NCBI GenBank assembly: GCA_038277395.1
Contig: CM076190.1
Span: 241,905,256 to 241,969,255, forward strand
Length of the DNA stretch: 64,000 nucleotides
Source: Dryocosmus kuriphilus
Taxonomy: Eukaryota > Arthropoda > Insecta > Hymenoptera > Cynipidae
Reading direction: 5' to 3'
The translations under genes were made by a program, and so were the position numbers. Under the pieces are notes generated by a model. It was given only the letters and a program-made list of their open reading frames with translations, ran no database searches and was not told the origin of the DNA. Shown here in pieces: positions 1-10,551 of the stretch (within the stretch, counting starts at the first letter, position 1; each line of letters starts with the position of its first letter).

Positions 1-138
1 AAAATACAAACGGACCACAAAGTTTTGGTCTGGTTATATAACGTAAAGGACCCAAGTTCAAGACACTTAAAATGGAGACTAAAGCTTGAAGAATATAAAT
101 ACGAAACTGAATGTATCAAAGGAAAGAAGGTAAGGTAA
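1..138 (+). pseudogene. pol: Ty3/gypsy RNase H C-terminal tail (broken)
   Basis: Frame 1 reads the end of a retroviral-type RNase H. It contains the TDHK motif at the start, followed by a PSSRHLKWRLKLEEY-type stretch that is characteristic of the end of RNase H in Ty3/gypsy polyproteins. The frame stops at 136-138, just where the conserved linker and the LSR motif should follow; that LSR motif is read in another frame from about 145, so one frameshift separates the two parts. The reverse transcriptase lies off the left edge of the window. This is the left end of the element that continues to about 5013. Confidence 0.8.
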
Positions 139-791
139 CAGGCTGCCTATCCAGACCATTGACACTTCAGGACAAATACATCCAGGGACAAGCCCTAGAA
201 GGAATTGAGTTAGATAAGGAAACTGATAGAATTGAGAATGAATTACCAGAGATCGAAATATTTAGCAATCTAATGATCACAGCAGAAAGGACACTAGAAA
301 ATTCGGAAAGGATCAAAATACCTCACAGGAGGAAGAGAGAACCATCAACGGACACCGAACCAATAATGAAAGCCAAAAGAACACCAGAAAATTCGGAAAA
401 GATCAAAATACCTCACAGGAATATGAGAGAATCATCAACAAAAACTAAAAACTCAAAAACAACTATTGACGACAACGACAAAATTTATGACGATTTCATA
501 AATTGGAGATTAGACCCGGTAACAGGAATACATAACACAAAGCCAAACGCTATATGTAAATTATGGCAGACTATAACAAAGGAACAACTCCCTACATTCA
601 ACGAAGAGGAATGGTTGAGAAAATTAACTTGGATAATTAAAGAAATATCTAGCAAAAAATTAACCCTAATAAGATTACTTTTTGGAGACCCACTGTTTAC
701 TCCGAATGAGAAAGTTATTACAAGAGCTGGTAGGATTTCTAATAAACTATCTCCCTGCCCTAAGCTTTCACGTACGCTTCACCAACACTAG
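111..791 (+). pseudogene. pol: Ty3/gypsy pol linker between RNase H and integrase
   Basis: This 226-codon open frame starts inside the RNase H tail. CLSR early in the frame is the end of the RNase H (normally ALSR), which shows that a frameshift has split pol. The rest is a charged linker without a recognisable domain. Residues about 60-84 and 86-110 are an internal duplication: both contain a NSERIKIPHR-type core at nucleotides 289-363 and 367-441. The Met at 111 is not a real start, since the frame belongs to the middle of a polyprotein. Confidence 0.6.
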
Positions 792-809
792 GGAACTAAC
801 GAAAGAGGA

Positions 810-1603
810 ATGAAAAGAAATCATGAAGAAAGTCCATTCTACCCACCTAGGAGAAAGGAACAATATAGAAAGAGCAAAAGAAGATTGGATTATGGGCCGA
901 CATGGATAAAGACATGAGAGAATACGTCAAAAATTGTCCTATATATCAACTTCAAAAAACAACGAGAATCAAAAACCAAGCAGAAAGTATAATACCGGAA
1001 ATACCTCTAAAACCTAATGACAAAATTGCATTAGATGTCTTTGGACCTTTATCAGAAACCTCTGAAGGAAATAAACACGTCCTCAGTTTACAAGACCGGC
1101 TAACGAGATACACAGTCCTAATACCCATTAAGAACGAAACAACAAACACAATCATCCAGGGATTATTAAAGCACTACGTGTACATCTTCGGAGAATCAAA
1201 AATGATCTTATCAGATCAGGGAAAAAATTTCTTATCAGAATTAATGCAGCAATTCGAGGGGGCACTTAGGATATAACATATAAAAGTAACCGCTTTTCAC
1301 TCTCAATCAAACGGTAATGTAGAGAGAATGCACACTACATTAACTAATTTAATAAAAACAAATATACAAGAAAACTACAAGGAATGGGACGAAAACCTGA
1401 AATATATAACTTATTGTATGCTTAACATGAAAAATCAAACTACAGGATTCTCACCCTATCAGCTAACTTTTGGGCGATATCCCAACATACCATCCACTAT
1501 CCCGCAATCACAAAATTTGACACACCAAATGTTAATCAAAAATTGGAGAGAGAAACACAGCAGTAATATTAACATAGCCCGAGAAAAAATCCAACTAGAA
1601 TAA
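810..1603 (+). pseudogene. pol: Ty3/gypsy integrase (zinc finger and DDE core)
   Basis: From about 810 to 900 a degenerate HHCC zinc-binding region can be read (a VHSTHLG motif), followed by a frameshift or stop near 896. From 902 the core is continuous: a YVKNCPIYQ region (second C replaced by Y), the first catalytic Asp in ALDVFGPLS, the second Asp in SDQGKNF, then FHSQSNGNVER carrying the position of the catalytic Glu. One in-frame TAA at 1274-1276 interrupts the core between the second Asp and the Glu; the frame before and after the stop is the same. In the family this enzyme inserts the cDNA into the host chromosome; this copy cannot encode a full protein. Confidence 0.8.
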
Positions 1604-1880
1604 GTTAAAACAGAAAAGAGGCTGGACCATAACATTATAAGAAGACACCCTATCTGCAAGTCAGGAGATAAAATTAAGATCCTGAATAAAACTAACGAAA
1701 ATAAGCTAGACCCCGCTTAGAAGGGGCTACGCGAGGTTATAGATTACCTAGACAATAAAAATATTAGGGATAGAAATAAGGAAAAGATCATAAGAATTCA
1801 TTTAAATAGCACTATGCCATATTTTACAGATGAGATACACGAGAATATCTACATTGCAGAATTTGCCAAGGTGCACCTTT
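1604..1880 (+). pseudogene. pol: Ty3/gypsy integrase C-terminal region
   Basis: After the stop at 1601-1603, translations in shifted frames contain a HPICKSGDKIKI stretch and an NKLDP motif followed by a stop and KGPREV. This corresponds to the basic, GPY/F-type C-terminal domain of Ty3/gypsy integrases, which ends in xKLDPxWKGPYxV. The Trp position is a TAG stop. The segment confirms that pol ended just upstream of the env-like frame. Confidence 0.55.
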
Positions 1881-1963
1881 TTCACGAAGCATGGAAATTA
1901 GTAATATGAATTAATATGACGAGTAATGACGTTTGACTCAAGGTTATCGACAATACAATATAA

Positions 1964-3487
1964 ATGACGGAATCTGCCTCTAACACAAAATGCTCACCTC
2001 AATATAAAATACAATTAGTTAGAAGCCGCTACAACAGATTAGCGAAAAGAAACAATATTTTAAAGAAATTACTTGGAAAACAACGTCAGGAAAGAGGATT
2101 AGCAATCTTTATTGGAGACATCTCAAAGGTATTATTTGGAACTCTGAGTGAATCAGATTTAAAGAGTATCAGTAAGGAATTTGATAACCTATACAGAGAC
2201 AATAAGCAACTAGCCTCAGCGTTATCAAGCCATACTATAAAACTTAAACTTATGCTCAACTCGTTGTCAATTAATCAAAAAGAAATTGAAGGAGCATCAA
2301 ATAGTGAGAGAGCCTTGCCAAGATATTTGAGCACAGGTATAAACACCGTATCCCGAGACAATTTCGTAAACACCATACTTGTTTTAGCAGCAATCATGAT
2401 AGAAGAAACCAGCGAAGATATTAACACAGCCATCAATGCTATCAACGATGGAAAACACGGAAGCATCCACACTCAAATTCTAACACCTTCAATACTCAAG
2501 GACACCATCAAGATATTCGAAGAGAAACACCGAACAAGGTACCACTTTGACAATGATGAGGAGCATTATCAAGATATTATCGACATTTAGCCTATCAGTA
2601 GCAATAATTAGAGGACTATTCACCTATATCCTTGATATACCAATACTTGAAAAAGATGAAGGGTCATTACAGCACATAATCTCTATCCCTCACCCAGTTA
2701 ATAATATCCACCTATCCATCATACATGATTATGAATACATAGTTACATACAGAGACACATACGTACCCACTGACGAAAAACTTCTTTCAACCTGCAATCA
2801 AATAAGCGAGTACAAGATATGCCAAAGAAAGCAATCAAACATAAGATTATTAGACAGTGATACCTGCGAAAGTTCAGTTATTAAAAGATATTCAATAAAC
2901 AAATGTAACTCATCATCCTACCTCCTAAATAAGGAAACATTTACACCAACTAACGACGGATATATTATTGTACCACTTAAGCAATTAAAACTAGACATAG
3001 CCTGCGAAAAATATGTAAGACATTTACTACTAAATACAGTATCCAAAATAACGAGGAAAAAATGTGAAATCTATAACAATTTCGATAGCCTAGGATTAAA
3101 TTCCCAAACAGAAGAACATTACACATCCACCTTTAATGTAACCTATAAATTTTACTTTCACAATCAAGATATCCAAAAATAAAAGATAAAATTGTTCGAT
3201 TACTTAATCAGATATCTAATGACGATTTAAGAAAAGCTATACTCAGCCTGGATGACACTGAAAATATGCTAAGCAATATTGCCACCCATCGACGAATTAA
3301 AACATGGTCTGAAACATCTTTCCAATGGATTCAGTACTTAGGCTATGCCTCACTTGTAACAGTTACATTAATTACCTTCTATAAATCAGGAATATTAGAT
3401 TGTATCAGCAAATGTATCCCCAAGAAACTATGTCTATTTTGCGTTAAAACCAACGTAGAGTCTACTACTACACATATAGTAACATAA
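1964..3487 (+). pseudogene. env: Errantivirus-type env (F-like fusion protein), frameshifted
   Basis: Three open frames lie in order: 1964-2590, 2547-3182 and 3266-3487. The first contains a basic cleavage-like segment directly followed by a GLAIFIGDISKVLFGTLSE-type sequence, the hallmark of the fusion peptide of baculovirus F-like and insect errantivirus envelope proteins. The second is a Cys-containing ectodomain. The third contains a hydrophobic membrane anchor near YASLVTVTLITFY and a short Cys-rich tail. Two frameshifts (near 2560-2590 and near 3183-3265) break the gene, so no complete protein can be made. Its place between the integrase and the polypurine tract is the normal env position in this class. 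Confidence 0.75.
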
Positions 3488-3533
3488 TCCTAGTATACAA
3501 AAAAGTTAGAATTTAAGAGACTAAATTCAGTCT

Positions 3534-3544
3534 AAAAAGGGGGA
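3534..3544 (+). promoter_or_regulatory. Polypurine tract of the Ty3/gypsy element
   Basis: AAAAAGGGGGA lies directly in front of a TGTTAG sequence that starts the LTR. This is the plus-strand primer site expected between env and the 3' LTR. Confidence 0.65.
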
Positions 3545-3604
3545 TGTTAGGAGACGAGGATAAACCTAGAATATGCTCCCCACCCTCGGCATACGTGGGC
3601 TATA

Positions 3605-4922
3605 CGAGGTGTGATCAAAAAGTAAGGTAACTTTTTGAATTTCGCGGGATGCGTACAGTTGATACTCGTTTTCTTTTTTTCTTATGTTGGTACTCTCGTC
3701 CCAAACATATGTGCACAGTTTCAGCTATATAGCATTTTTGTTTGTTTGTGAGAGGCATAAAGGTTAGAAGTGCTTTGCGTGCTCGGCGATTTTCTGTTGT
3801 CGAAAAAAATGGATCAAAGAATTTGCATCCAATTTTGTGTCAAAATGGAACTAAGTGCTCCAAAACACTTGAAATGTTGACAGTGGCATACGGTGAGTGT
3901 ATTCTGAGTGAAAAAAAATTTTATAAGCGGTACAAGCTCTTTCGGGAAGTTCGAGAAGATGTTAATGACGAAGCTCGCCCTGAACGTCATAGCACGTCAA
4001 CAACTGAAGGAAACGTTGAAGAAGTGAAGAAAATAATGTGGGAGAATTGTCGAATTACCATTAGAGAAGTTGCTGATGATGTCGGCATCTCTTTTGGCTC
4101 GTGGCAAACAATTTTAGTGGATATTTTAGGCATGAGACGTGTGTCAGCAAGGTTTGTTCCGAACTTGTTAAATTTTGACCAAAAGAACCGTCGCGTGAGC
4201 ATCGCTCAGGAGCTGTTGAATGACGTCAACGGCGACCCAGACCTGCTCAAAAGGATCATAACAGGTGAGGAAATATGGTTATATGGTTATGACTTTGAAA
4301 CTAAGGCTCAATCGTCCCAGTGGAAGCATTCTGGATCAACAAGACCAAAAAAAGCACGCCAAGTTCGATCAAATGTCAAGGCTTTGCTTACCGTTTTCTC
4401 CGATTATCATGGCGTAGTGCTTCCGGAATTCTTACCACAAGGGCGTACAGTTAATAAAGAGTATTACCTTGAAGTTGTGCGTCGTTTGCGTGAAGCAATA
4501 CGAAGAAAACGTCCGGAATTGTGGAAAAACCGTTCATGATTATTGCACTACGATAATGCGCCAGCTCACACATCATTGCTTGTTTGTAATTTTTTGGCCA
4601 ATAGCAACACCATAATTATGCCTCAGCCACCGTATTCATAAGATTTGACTCCCTGCGACTTTTTCCTGTTTCAAAAACTGAAAAGACCCATGAAAGGACG
4701 GCGTTTTGCGACGATTGAGGAGATAAAGACCGCATCGCTGGAAGAGCTGAAGGCTATACCAAAAAGTGCTTATCAGAAATGTTTTGAGGATTGAGAAGAG
4801 CGCTGGTACAAATGTATTATATCCGAGGGGGATTATTTTGAAGGGTACAACATCAGTATTGATGAATAAATAAACATTTTTTGATAAAAATAAAAATTAC
4901 CTTACTTTTTGATCACACGTCG
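3605..4922 (+). mobile_element. Mariner-type DNA transposon, 1318 bp, inside the gypsy LTR
   Basis: The terminal inverted repeats are CGAGGTGTGATCAAAAAGTA on the left and its inverse, with one mismatch (G against C at the fourth base), on the right. They extend about 26 bp, up to the GTAAGGTAA block. The element is flanked by the TA dinucleotide at 3603-3604 and 4923-4924, the target duplication of Tc1/mariner elements. The ends are nearly perfect although the transposase is broken, so the copy may once have been moved by a related transposase. Confidence 0.9.
3809..4869 (+). pseudogene. Mariner transposase (D,D34D), inactivated
   Basis: The likely true start is the ATG at 3809. The first 12 or so codons are in one frame and the rest in the frame of 3742-4539, so a frameshift lies near 3835-3848. 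An N-terminal helix-turn-helix is followed by the catalytic domain with YGYD, HYDNAPAH and PPYS-DLTPCD motifs. In-frame stops occur at 4537-4539 (TGA for a Trp), 4639-4641 (TAA) and 4792-4794 (TGA for a Trp). The first catalytic Asp, normally in TGDE, is replaced by Glu (TGEE, about 4264-4275). The second and third Asp are present with 34 residues between them. Full length would be about 350 residues, the usual size. Confidence 0.88.
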
Positions 4923-5049
4923 TATATGGAGAGGCCCGGCCAAGCGTCGCCTGTTCCTGTATTGCGTTCATATAGAACATACGCGTGTGAGCCTGAGATT
5001 GGCTTACACAAATAAAAAAAAATATTATGAAAACAAGCTTTTGGCATAA

Positions 5050-6420
5050 CAAAAGACCATGTTCCGAATTTCAAAAGCTAATTGCACTTTTTAGTACTCT
5101 TTCTTAGAAAGTTACAGAACTTTAACGAAAATATCGAAAATTTGCGATTTGCATAAGCTAGTTGAAGCTTTTCATAGTATTTCCTTGAAAATTAAAAAAC
5201 ACTTTAGAAACGTGAGCAAAACTTGCGATTTGCAAAAAATTATAATTCTTCACAGTCTTTATTAGAAAATTACTTTCTACACAAAATTGTAGAAAATCAT
5301 GGATTCCTACACAAAATAACGAAAAGTTGCCATTAGCAAAATACAGGTGTATTTTTTCATAGTATTTCCTAGAACATATTATATTTCTCACAAAAATAAA
5401 GAAAATTAACGATATGCGAAAGCCAATTGTATTTTTTTATAGTTTTTCTTAGAAAATTAAAGAATTCTTAAAGAATGACGAAGTTAACTGTAGTTTTTCA
5501 CTCTTTATTAGTAAATTACAAATTTGTACACAAAACTGTAGAAAATCATGAATTGCTACCTAAAATGATGAAAATTTGCAAATTGCAAAAGATGGTTACA
5601 ATTGTTTACAGAATTTCCTAGAAAATATCTAATCTCTAAAGAAAATCAAAAAATTCGTGACTTGCAGAAGCTAATTGTCGTTTTTAATAGTCTTTCCTCG
5701 AAAATTACAGAATTCTAAAAAAAATAACGAGGACCTGCGTTTTGAAAAAGACCATTTTAACTTTTCGTAATATTTTCTAGAAAATTACAATTTTTAACAA
5801 AAATAAAGAAAATTTATGATTTTGCAAAAGCTAGCTGTAGTTTTTCATAGTATTTCCTAGAAAATATCTTTCTAGAAAAATAAAGGAAATTAACAAGTTG
5901 TAAATGCTAGTTGTAGTTTTTCATAGTCTTTCTTAGAAAATTACTGAATTCTAAAGAAAATAAAGAAAACTTTCGACTCTCAAAAGATAATTGTAGTTTT
6001 TCATAGTCTTCTTGAGAAAATTGCAGAATTTAAAAAAAAATAAGGAAAATTTTCGTTTTGAGAAAGACAATTGCATTTTTTCATGATCTTTCCTAGAATG
6101 TATCAAATTTCTAACAAGAATTATGAAAAATAACGATTTATAAAAGCCAATTGTAGTTTTTCACAGTTGGTATTGGAAAATAACAAATTTGTACGGTCGT
6201 AATTTTTTAGACGTTATCTTAAAAGGTAGAAGTTTTCCAAGAAAATTGAAGAAAAATACGAATTTTTACAAGAAACGACGGTTTGCGGTTGACGAGAGCT
6301 AATTATAGTTTTCCGTAGTCTTTCTCGGAGTATTACAGAATTTTAGAAAAAATAACGGAGATTTGCGATTTGCAAAAACTGATTGAAGTTTACAAGTGAT
6401 ATTTGGAATTTTTAAGGAAT
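5050..6420. repeat. Diverged tandem repeat, unit about 80 bp, about 16 copies
   Basis: A phrase like TAGTTTTTCATAGTCTTTCTTAG returns near 5082, 5171, 5252, 5356, 5438, 5497, 5600, 5682, 5767, 5844, 5919, 6000, 6080, 6160 and 6310, usually 75-85 bp apart. Between these phrases are AGAAAATTACAGAATT and AAAATTTGCGATTTGCAAAA blocks. Copies differ strongly from each other, so the array is old. No gene is visible. Confidence 0.8.
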
Positions 6421-6539
6421 TTGAAGGCGTTTAAACACGTTTAAAAGAATCTTCAAACATTCTGATATCTTTTAGGGACGAGTAAAATGAAATAAACAGA
6501 AATTGCTTTATCCAAATAATAGTATAGTTATGTTCGTCC

Positions 6540-7610
6540 GGGTATACCTCAATCAGCTAGTCTGTAAAACAGGAAGGGTTCTCTACCTGACTAAACCCAG
6601 ATATTTACCGTTATTAGGTAACTCGATCGGTAAGATAGGAGTCTGAAAGTTAGTAACCACCAGTTATAAATGCGGCAATTAGTAACCGTCTGTCATTAAA
6701 ATATGAATTTGAGATATTTGGTTACCATCAGCTGGTAAGATAGGAATCCCGGTCAGCTAATTATTATCAGTCGGTAAGTTAGGAATCTAATACAGTTAGT
6801 AACCGTTAGTAGGTAATGTAGATTTTCGAAGTAGGTAAAAACGGTCATTTACCTTCAATTCATGGTGTTTTGTGTCCGATTTCAGATAATAACCAACTAC
6901 GGTGGGTTTACGTGCCATAGGAATGAGAGTAGTATGCCTATAAGTGTTCTATTCTGAACTAAATATTTGTGTAACCGTAGTTCGGTTATAGGATTCTATT
7001 AAAGGTTAAAAGTTTGTAAAATTAGTCAGTGGCCAACAGGTGATGATGGTTCTTGTCCGTGCTAAAATTCCATTCAGTCAGTAACCCAGTACGGCGGGTT
7101 GCCGAGTTACAGGCTTCAGGAGCAGGATTCTGTTCCAGGCTAAGTGTCTGTAAAATTAATCAGTAATAGACAGTCGATGATGTTTCGTGTCCATTACAAA
7201 TATCTGTAAAATTAATCAGTAACCGACAGGTGATGGCGTTTCGTGTCCGTGCTAAATGTCGGCAAACCAAGTCATTTATCGACAGACGATGATGGTTTCT
7301 GTCCGCGCTAAAATACAATTAGGTCACTATACAACCGCAACGGTTGGACGAGCTGCAGGGCTCTGTTCCAGGCTAAGTGTCTGTAAAACTAGTCAATAAT
7401 CGACATGCCATGGTGGTTTGTGTCCGTGATAGGGTAAAATTCAGACAGTAACCAAGTGCGGCGTGCTGCTTGGATATAGGCTTCAGGGGCACGGTTCTCT
7501 TCCAAGTGAAATGTTTGTAAAATCACATTTCAACGGAAGGTTTCTCTTCCAGTCTATATGTTTATAAAATTAGTCAATAATAATCGACAGGCGTTGATGG
7601 TTCATTTTCG
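6540..7610. repeat. Tandem and dispersed repeats built on GGTAA/CGGTAA phrases
   Basis: 6590-6860 has several GTTAGTAACC and CGGTAAGATAGGA phrases about 50-70 bp apart. From 6880 to 7610 a unit of about 125 bp, sometimes shortened to about 57 bp, repeats: it contains GTCTGTAAAATTAGTCAGTA, then CGACAGGTGATGATGG, then GTGTCCGTGCTAAAAT. Copies of the first phrase are near 7010, 7147, 7203, 7258, 7380, 7510 and 7560. I see no coding frame. Phrases similar to the first part recur at the 32.3 kb and 33.7-36.0 kb repeats. Confidence 0.65.
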
Positions 7611-7763
7611 TGCTATTAGAAACTTTTCTTCACGAAGCTTCTAGAAAACATAATTTGGAAACAAACGCTGTAATACGGCCTTGTGACTTTCCTATTTACT
7701 CAAATTAGAACTTAATTATTTAGTAGTTGAACATTTATAACTACATAAGCAGTATGGAAACAG

Positions 7764-8000
7764 CTAGCGTATTATTCGGTTGGATCTTTTTTTCCCAGAT
7801 AACTCTGAAGCCCATATTTTTCTAAGTGTTTGACGATACCTTTTTTGCAGAGTCACTTCTACCACAAGAACATCTTGGGTTTCCGCGTACGCAAGGTATG
7901 CGTATGTCTCTCCATTACGAATATGCTGATTTGTATTTCCGCCTATAAGCTGAATATCTTGTTCTTCACGCGATGATCCTTCTATGTAGTATATTACCAC
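7764..8000 (-). pseudogene. Fragment of a non-LTR retrotransposon reverse transcriptase
   Basis: The minus-strand frame of 78 codons contains a GETYAYLAYAETQD segment followed by KRYRQTLRKIWASELSGK. This looks like the stretch after the RT fingers/palm domain of R2-like or related LINEs, in which GxxYxYLG is followed by a basic helix. Only this piece is present; neither the YADD motif nor an endonuclease is nearby. The identification comes from motif memory and is moderate. Confidence 0.5.
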
Positions 8001-8052
8001 TATGGACAGACTTACCCCTCCACTTATTTTATTCCCCCTTGCCCCATGTTGG

Positions 8053-8480
8053 CGCCAACCTGCATTAGCGTGTTGGGCCTTATGTCATCTCTGCTCCTCG
8101 GGACCATTTTTATGGTGGATGATTAGGGAAACTGAGACCTGACATGCCCCATGCAGGTGTTATTTTTTAGGGGTGACCTGACTGAAATGCATAATGTTCT
8201 GCTTTTAATTATATTGATAGACCCTCCCAGTTTGTATCTATTTTACGACCCGCCAAGATTCTTTATCGCTAAAGTTACTGGTGGTGATCCCCATTCCCTG
8301 TGTTAGGGCCTTACGTTTTTGCTGCCACCTAGATCGCATCTGTGGAGGGTGGTTACGGAAAACGGAAACCTGACACGCCGGTGATATGACTGAAACGTAT
8401 GATGCTCTTTTTAATGAGAGTGAGAGAGCCTCTTAGTTTGTGTCCATTTTACGAGTCAACAAGCCCCTTTCTCGATAAAA
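8053..8480. repeat. Two tandem copies of a unit of about 210-230 bp
   Basis: GTGTTGGGCCTTATG near 8071 matches GTGTTAGGGCCTTACG near 8301. GACCTGACATGCC near 8132 matches AACCTGACACGCC near 8364. GACTGAAATGCATAATG near 8181 matches GACTGAAACGTATGATG near 8390, and AGTTTGTATCTATTTTACGA near 8229 matches a copy near 8437. No gene is seen. 8480-8887 holds nothing I recognise. Confidence 0.7.
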
Positions 8481-8887
8481 TTTACTTATAATTGTCTTAT
8501 AGAAAAGAGTTTTCTTAAGAGAAAATATGTTTATTGATTTCTTCCAGAAGATGAAAGGATGTCTTTTACTTAAAGAGATGTCTCAACATGTCTGCATACT
8601 TTTTTTTTGTTTTCGACAAAATGAAACTATCTTAAGTATACTTATTATCTAGTAAGGAGAGGATAATAAATAGAAACCGGCTGACAGACATACGATTAAA
8701 AAATATATTTATCATGTGATGAGAATTTCAGACAAAAATGTTTCTATTATATGTTTATACTTATTTTAACTTACTAGTTGAATATAATTCTATGTAGGAT
8801 ATTCGTACGTAAACAGGATGTCAAATATGTCAAAAGAACACCACAAATCTCATAATGAACAATGTCGAGATAACAATCATTATATTT

Positions 8888-9657
8888 TCAGGATAAATGT
8901 GAATAAAGAAAATCCTGAAAATAATTAGTCTTCTCTTTGTTGACTAAATTAAAAATAAATTGCTCGGATTCTCCGGTTAACTTTTCAGAAACGCAATGAT
9001 AAGTTAGCAAGGTTACAATTTCAGACATAGGACTTTGGACTAATCCGCATATCGTTTTTAGCATACTAACGTAACCGTCCACAAATAATATGATATTCTT
9101 CAAACCAATAAAAGTAATATTAATTAACGCAACAGCAGGCGCATACATTTTTGGTTTCTTTGTTTCGCAGGTATTTTCACCATTTTCAATTTCTGCAGGG
9201 GATTCAGGTATCCAGTTAAAAATAATCGTCTTCTCTCCAAAAGATGTAGTAAATATCACTTTGTCGTCATTTCCTTGAGGGGCTAAGTGTATTCTGATGA
9301 CGTTCGTTTATCCTTTTCGAAATATTCGTTGATAATGTTAAGCTGCTTCAGAAATTCAGCCCAGTTAGCCACCCCAAATGTAATTCCTTGTAGTTTGCTA
9401 GTTACAATTTTGATGATTGTTCCGAAACTACCGTCACTCTGGAGCTCCAGGCCGATAATCACATTTTAACTGCAGGATTAATTGAGAGCATACAATGTAG
9501 TTAGGATGAGGTTCTTGGTTGTCCTTCGTGAAGGCTCCACTTCGGCCATGGGAACGCTTTTTCTTTTACTGTTTGAAGAAGAGGTATTATCGCTATTATT
9601 TCTAATAGATTGAGTGATGATAATATTTCCATGGTGCGAACCTGAAGGCTTCACCAT
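8888..9657 (-). pseudogene. Degenerate third copy of the unknown gene of the giant inverted arms
   Basis: Read on the minus strand from an ATG at 9657, the sequence gives a Ser/Asn/Thr-rich N-terminal part, then NLILTTLYALN, NVIIGLELQSDGSFGTIIK, a W-containing GITFGVANW segment, NIINEYFEKD, and from 9259 the open frame with GLKNIILFVDG. Each block lines up with the protein at 42764-43730 (LILPTIYGLN, ILIGLEVQSYGKF, IIEAYF, GLKNVIVCVDE). At least two in-frame stops near 9480, a TAG near 9287 and a frameshift near 9260-9290 disable it. Here the Ser-rich part is in one frame with the conserved domain, which suggests that the two frames in the arms were once one gene. Function unknown. Confidence 0.6.
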
Positions 9658-10551
9658 GTTTTGAGACCTTTTAGTAACTTCTTTAAAGACACGGATAAAA
9701 TAGCAACCAGCTAGTCTTAGACGTAGCTTACGTATAAAGAAGGAACTGATCTAGGATGGGTTAAAATGTGTCTGAACCCGCTTCATATAATATTCCTGGA
9801 CGATTTTTATATAGATACTAGGGGAAATTATTAGGAGTGGGGTCATTTTGTAATTAGGTGGGGAGATCAGTTGATAGGATAGGTCGTGGGGTTGGAAAGT
9901 AAAACTAGCTGAGACATGTTTTATGTAAACGGGTTCACGCATGTAAACATTTTTTTCAGATAAACACTAGGTATCAATTAGTGAAAAGGCGGTTACGAAG
10001 TTACTTCAGTGAAACCTTTTTCCTACTAATTATCGGCTATGTCTAAGTAATTCAATTGATAATATTACTAATTAAGATACAATATTATAAAGCAACTAAT
10101 GAAATAGATTTCTAAAAATAAATATAAGTGACCGTCTTTTCATTAGTTGAGAATCATAATGTATAATATAAAGTCAAGAGAAAGTTTCTTAGTACCCTTA
10201 AATGTTATTCTAACAATTTTTTTTAATTACTCGTGAAAGGAGTATAGATATTTAAGGACCTTTTTTAAGATTATTACGGGTGCGTCTGCAGAAGAAAAAG
10301 AAGGGGACGGATCCATATCTCTAGCTGGAAAGGAGAAGCTTCTCGAGGGAATCAGTGTAGACTATGCCTTTGCTTACGCAAGACGGTTTTTTCAATAATC
10401 GAGCGGTTTTTTTTAGTGATTCGTGAATTATTAGGTTAAAACCTTTAATAGTGACATCAAAAACAAAACAAATATACCTGATTAATATTTTACATTAAAG
10501 AGACGTTTGTAAAAGTGTTAAAAAGTTCTTAAATTTGTGGAAAATATAAAT
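9658..10551. other. No gene recognised
   Basis: A+T-rich DNA with no frame that I can relate to a family. A short open segment near 10275-10400 (in one frame: ISLAGKEKLLEGISVDYAF) precedes the small ORF at 10552 and could belong to the same transcription unit, but nothing supports that directly. Confidence 0.5.

Larger units (their letters stand above)
3545..5013 (+). repeat. 3' LTR of the Ty3/gypsy element, split by mariner
   Basis: The LTR begins with TGTTAGGAGACG at 3545, runs to 3604 and resumes after the mariner at 4925 as GGAGAGGCCCGGCC, ending near 5013 close to an AATAAAA run. Only one LTR is inside the window, so the right boundary cannot be fixed by comparison. The polypurine tract directly upstream supports the left boundary. 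Confidence 0.5.

Noticed and set aside
5158..5391. A 77-codon minus-strand frame
   Set aside because: It lies within the 80-bp satellite and follows its repeats.
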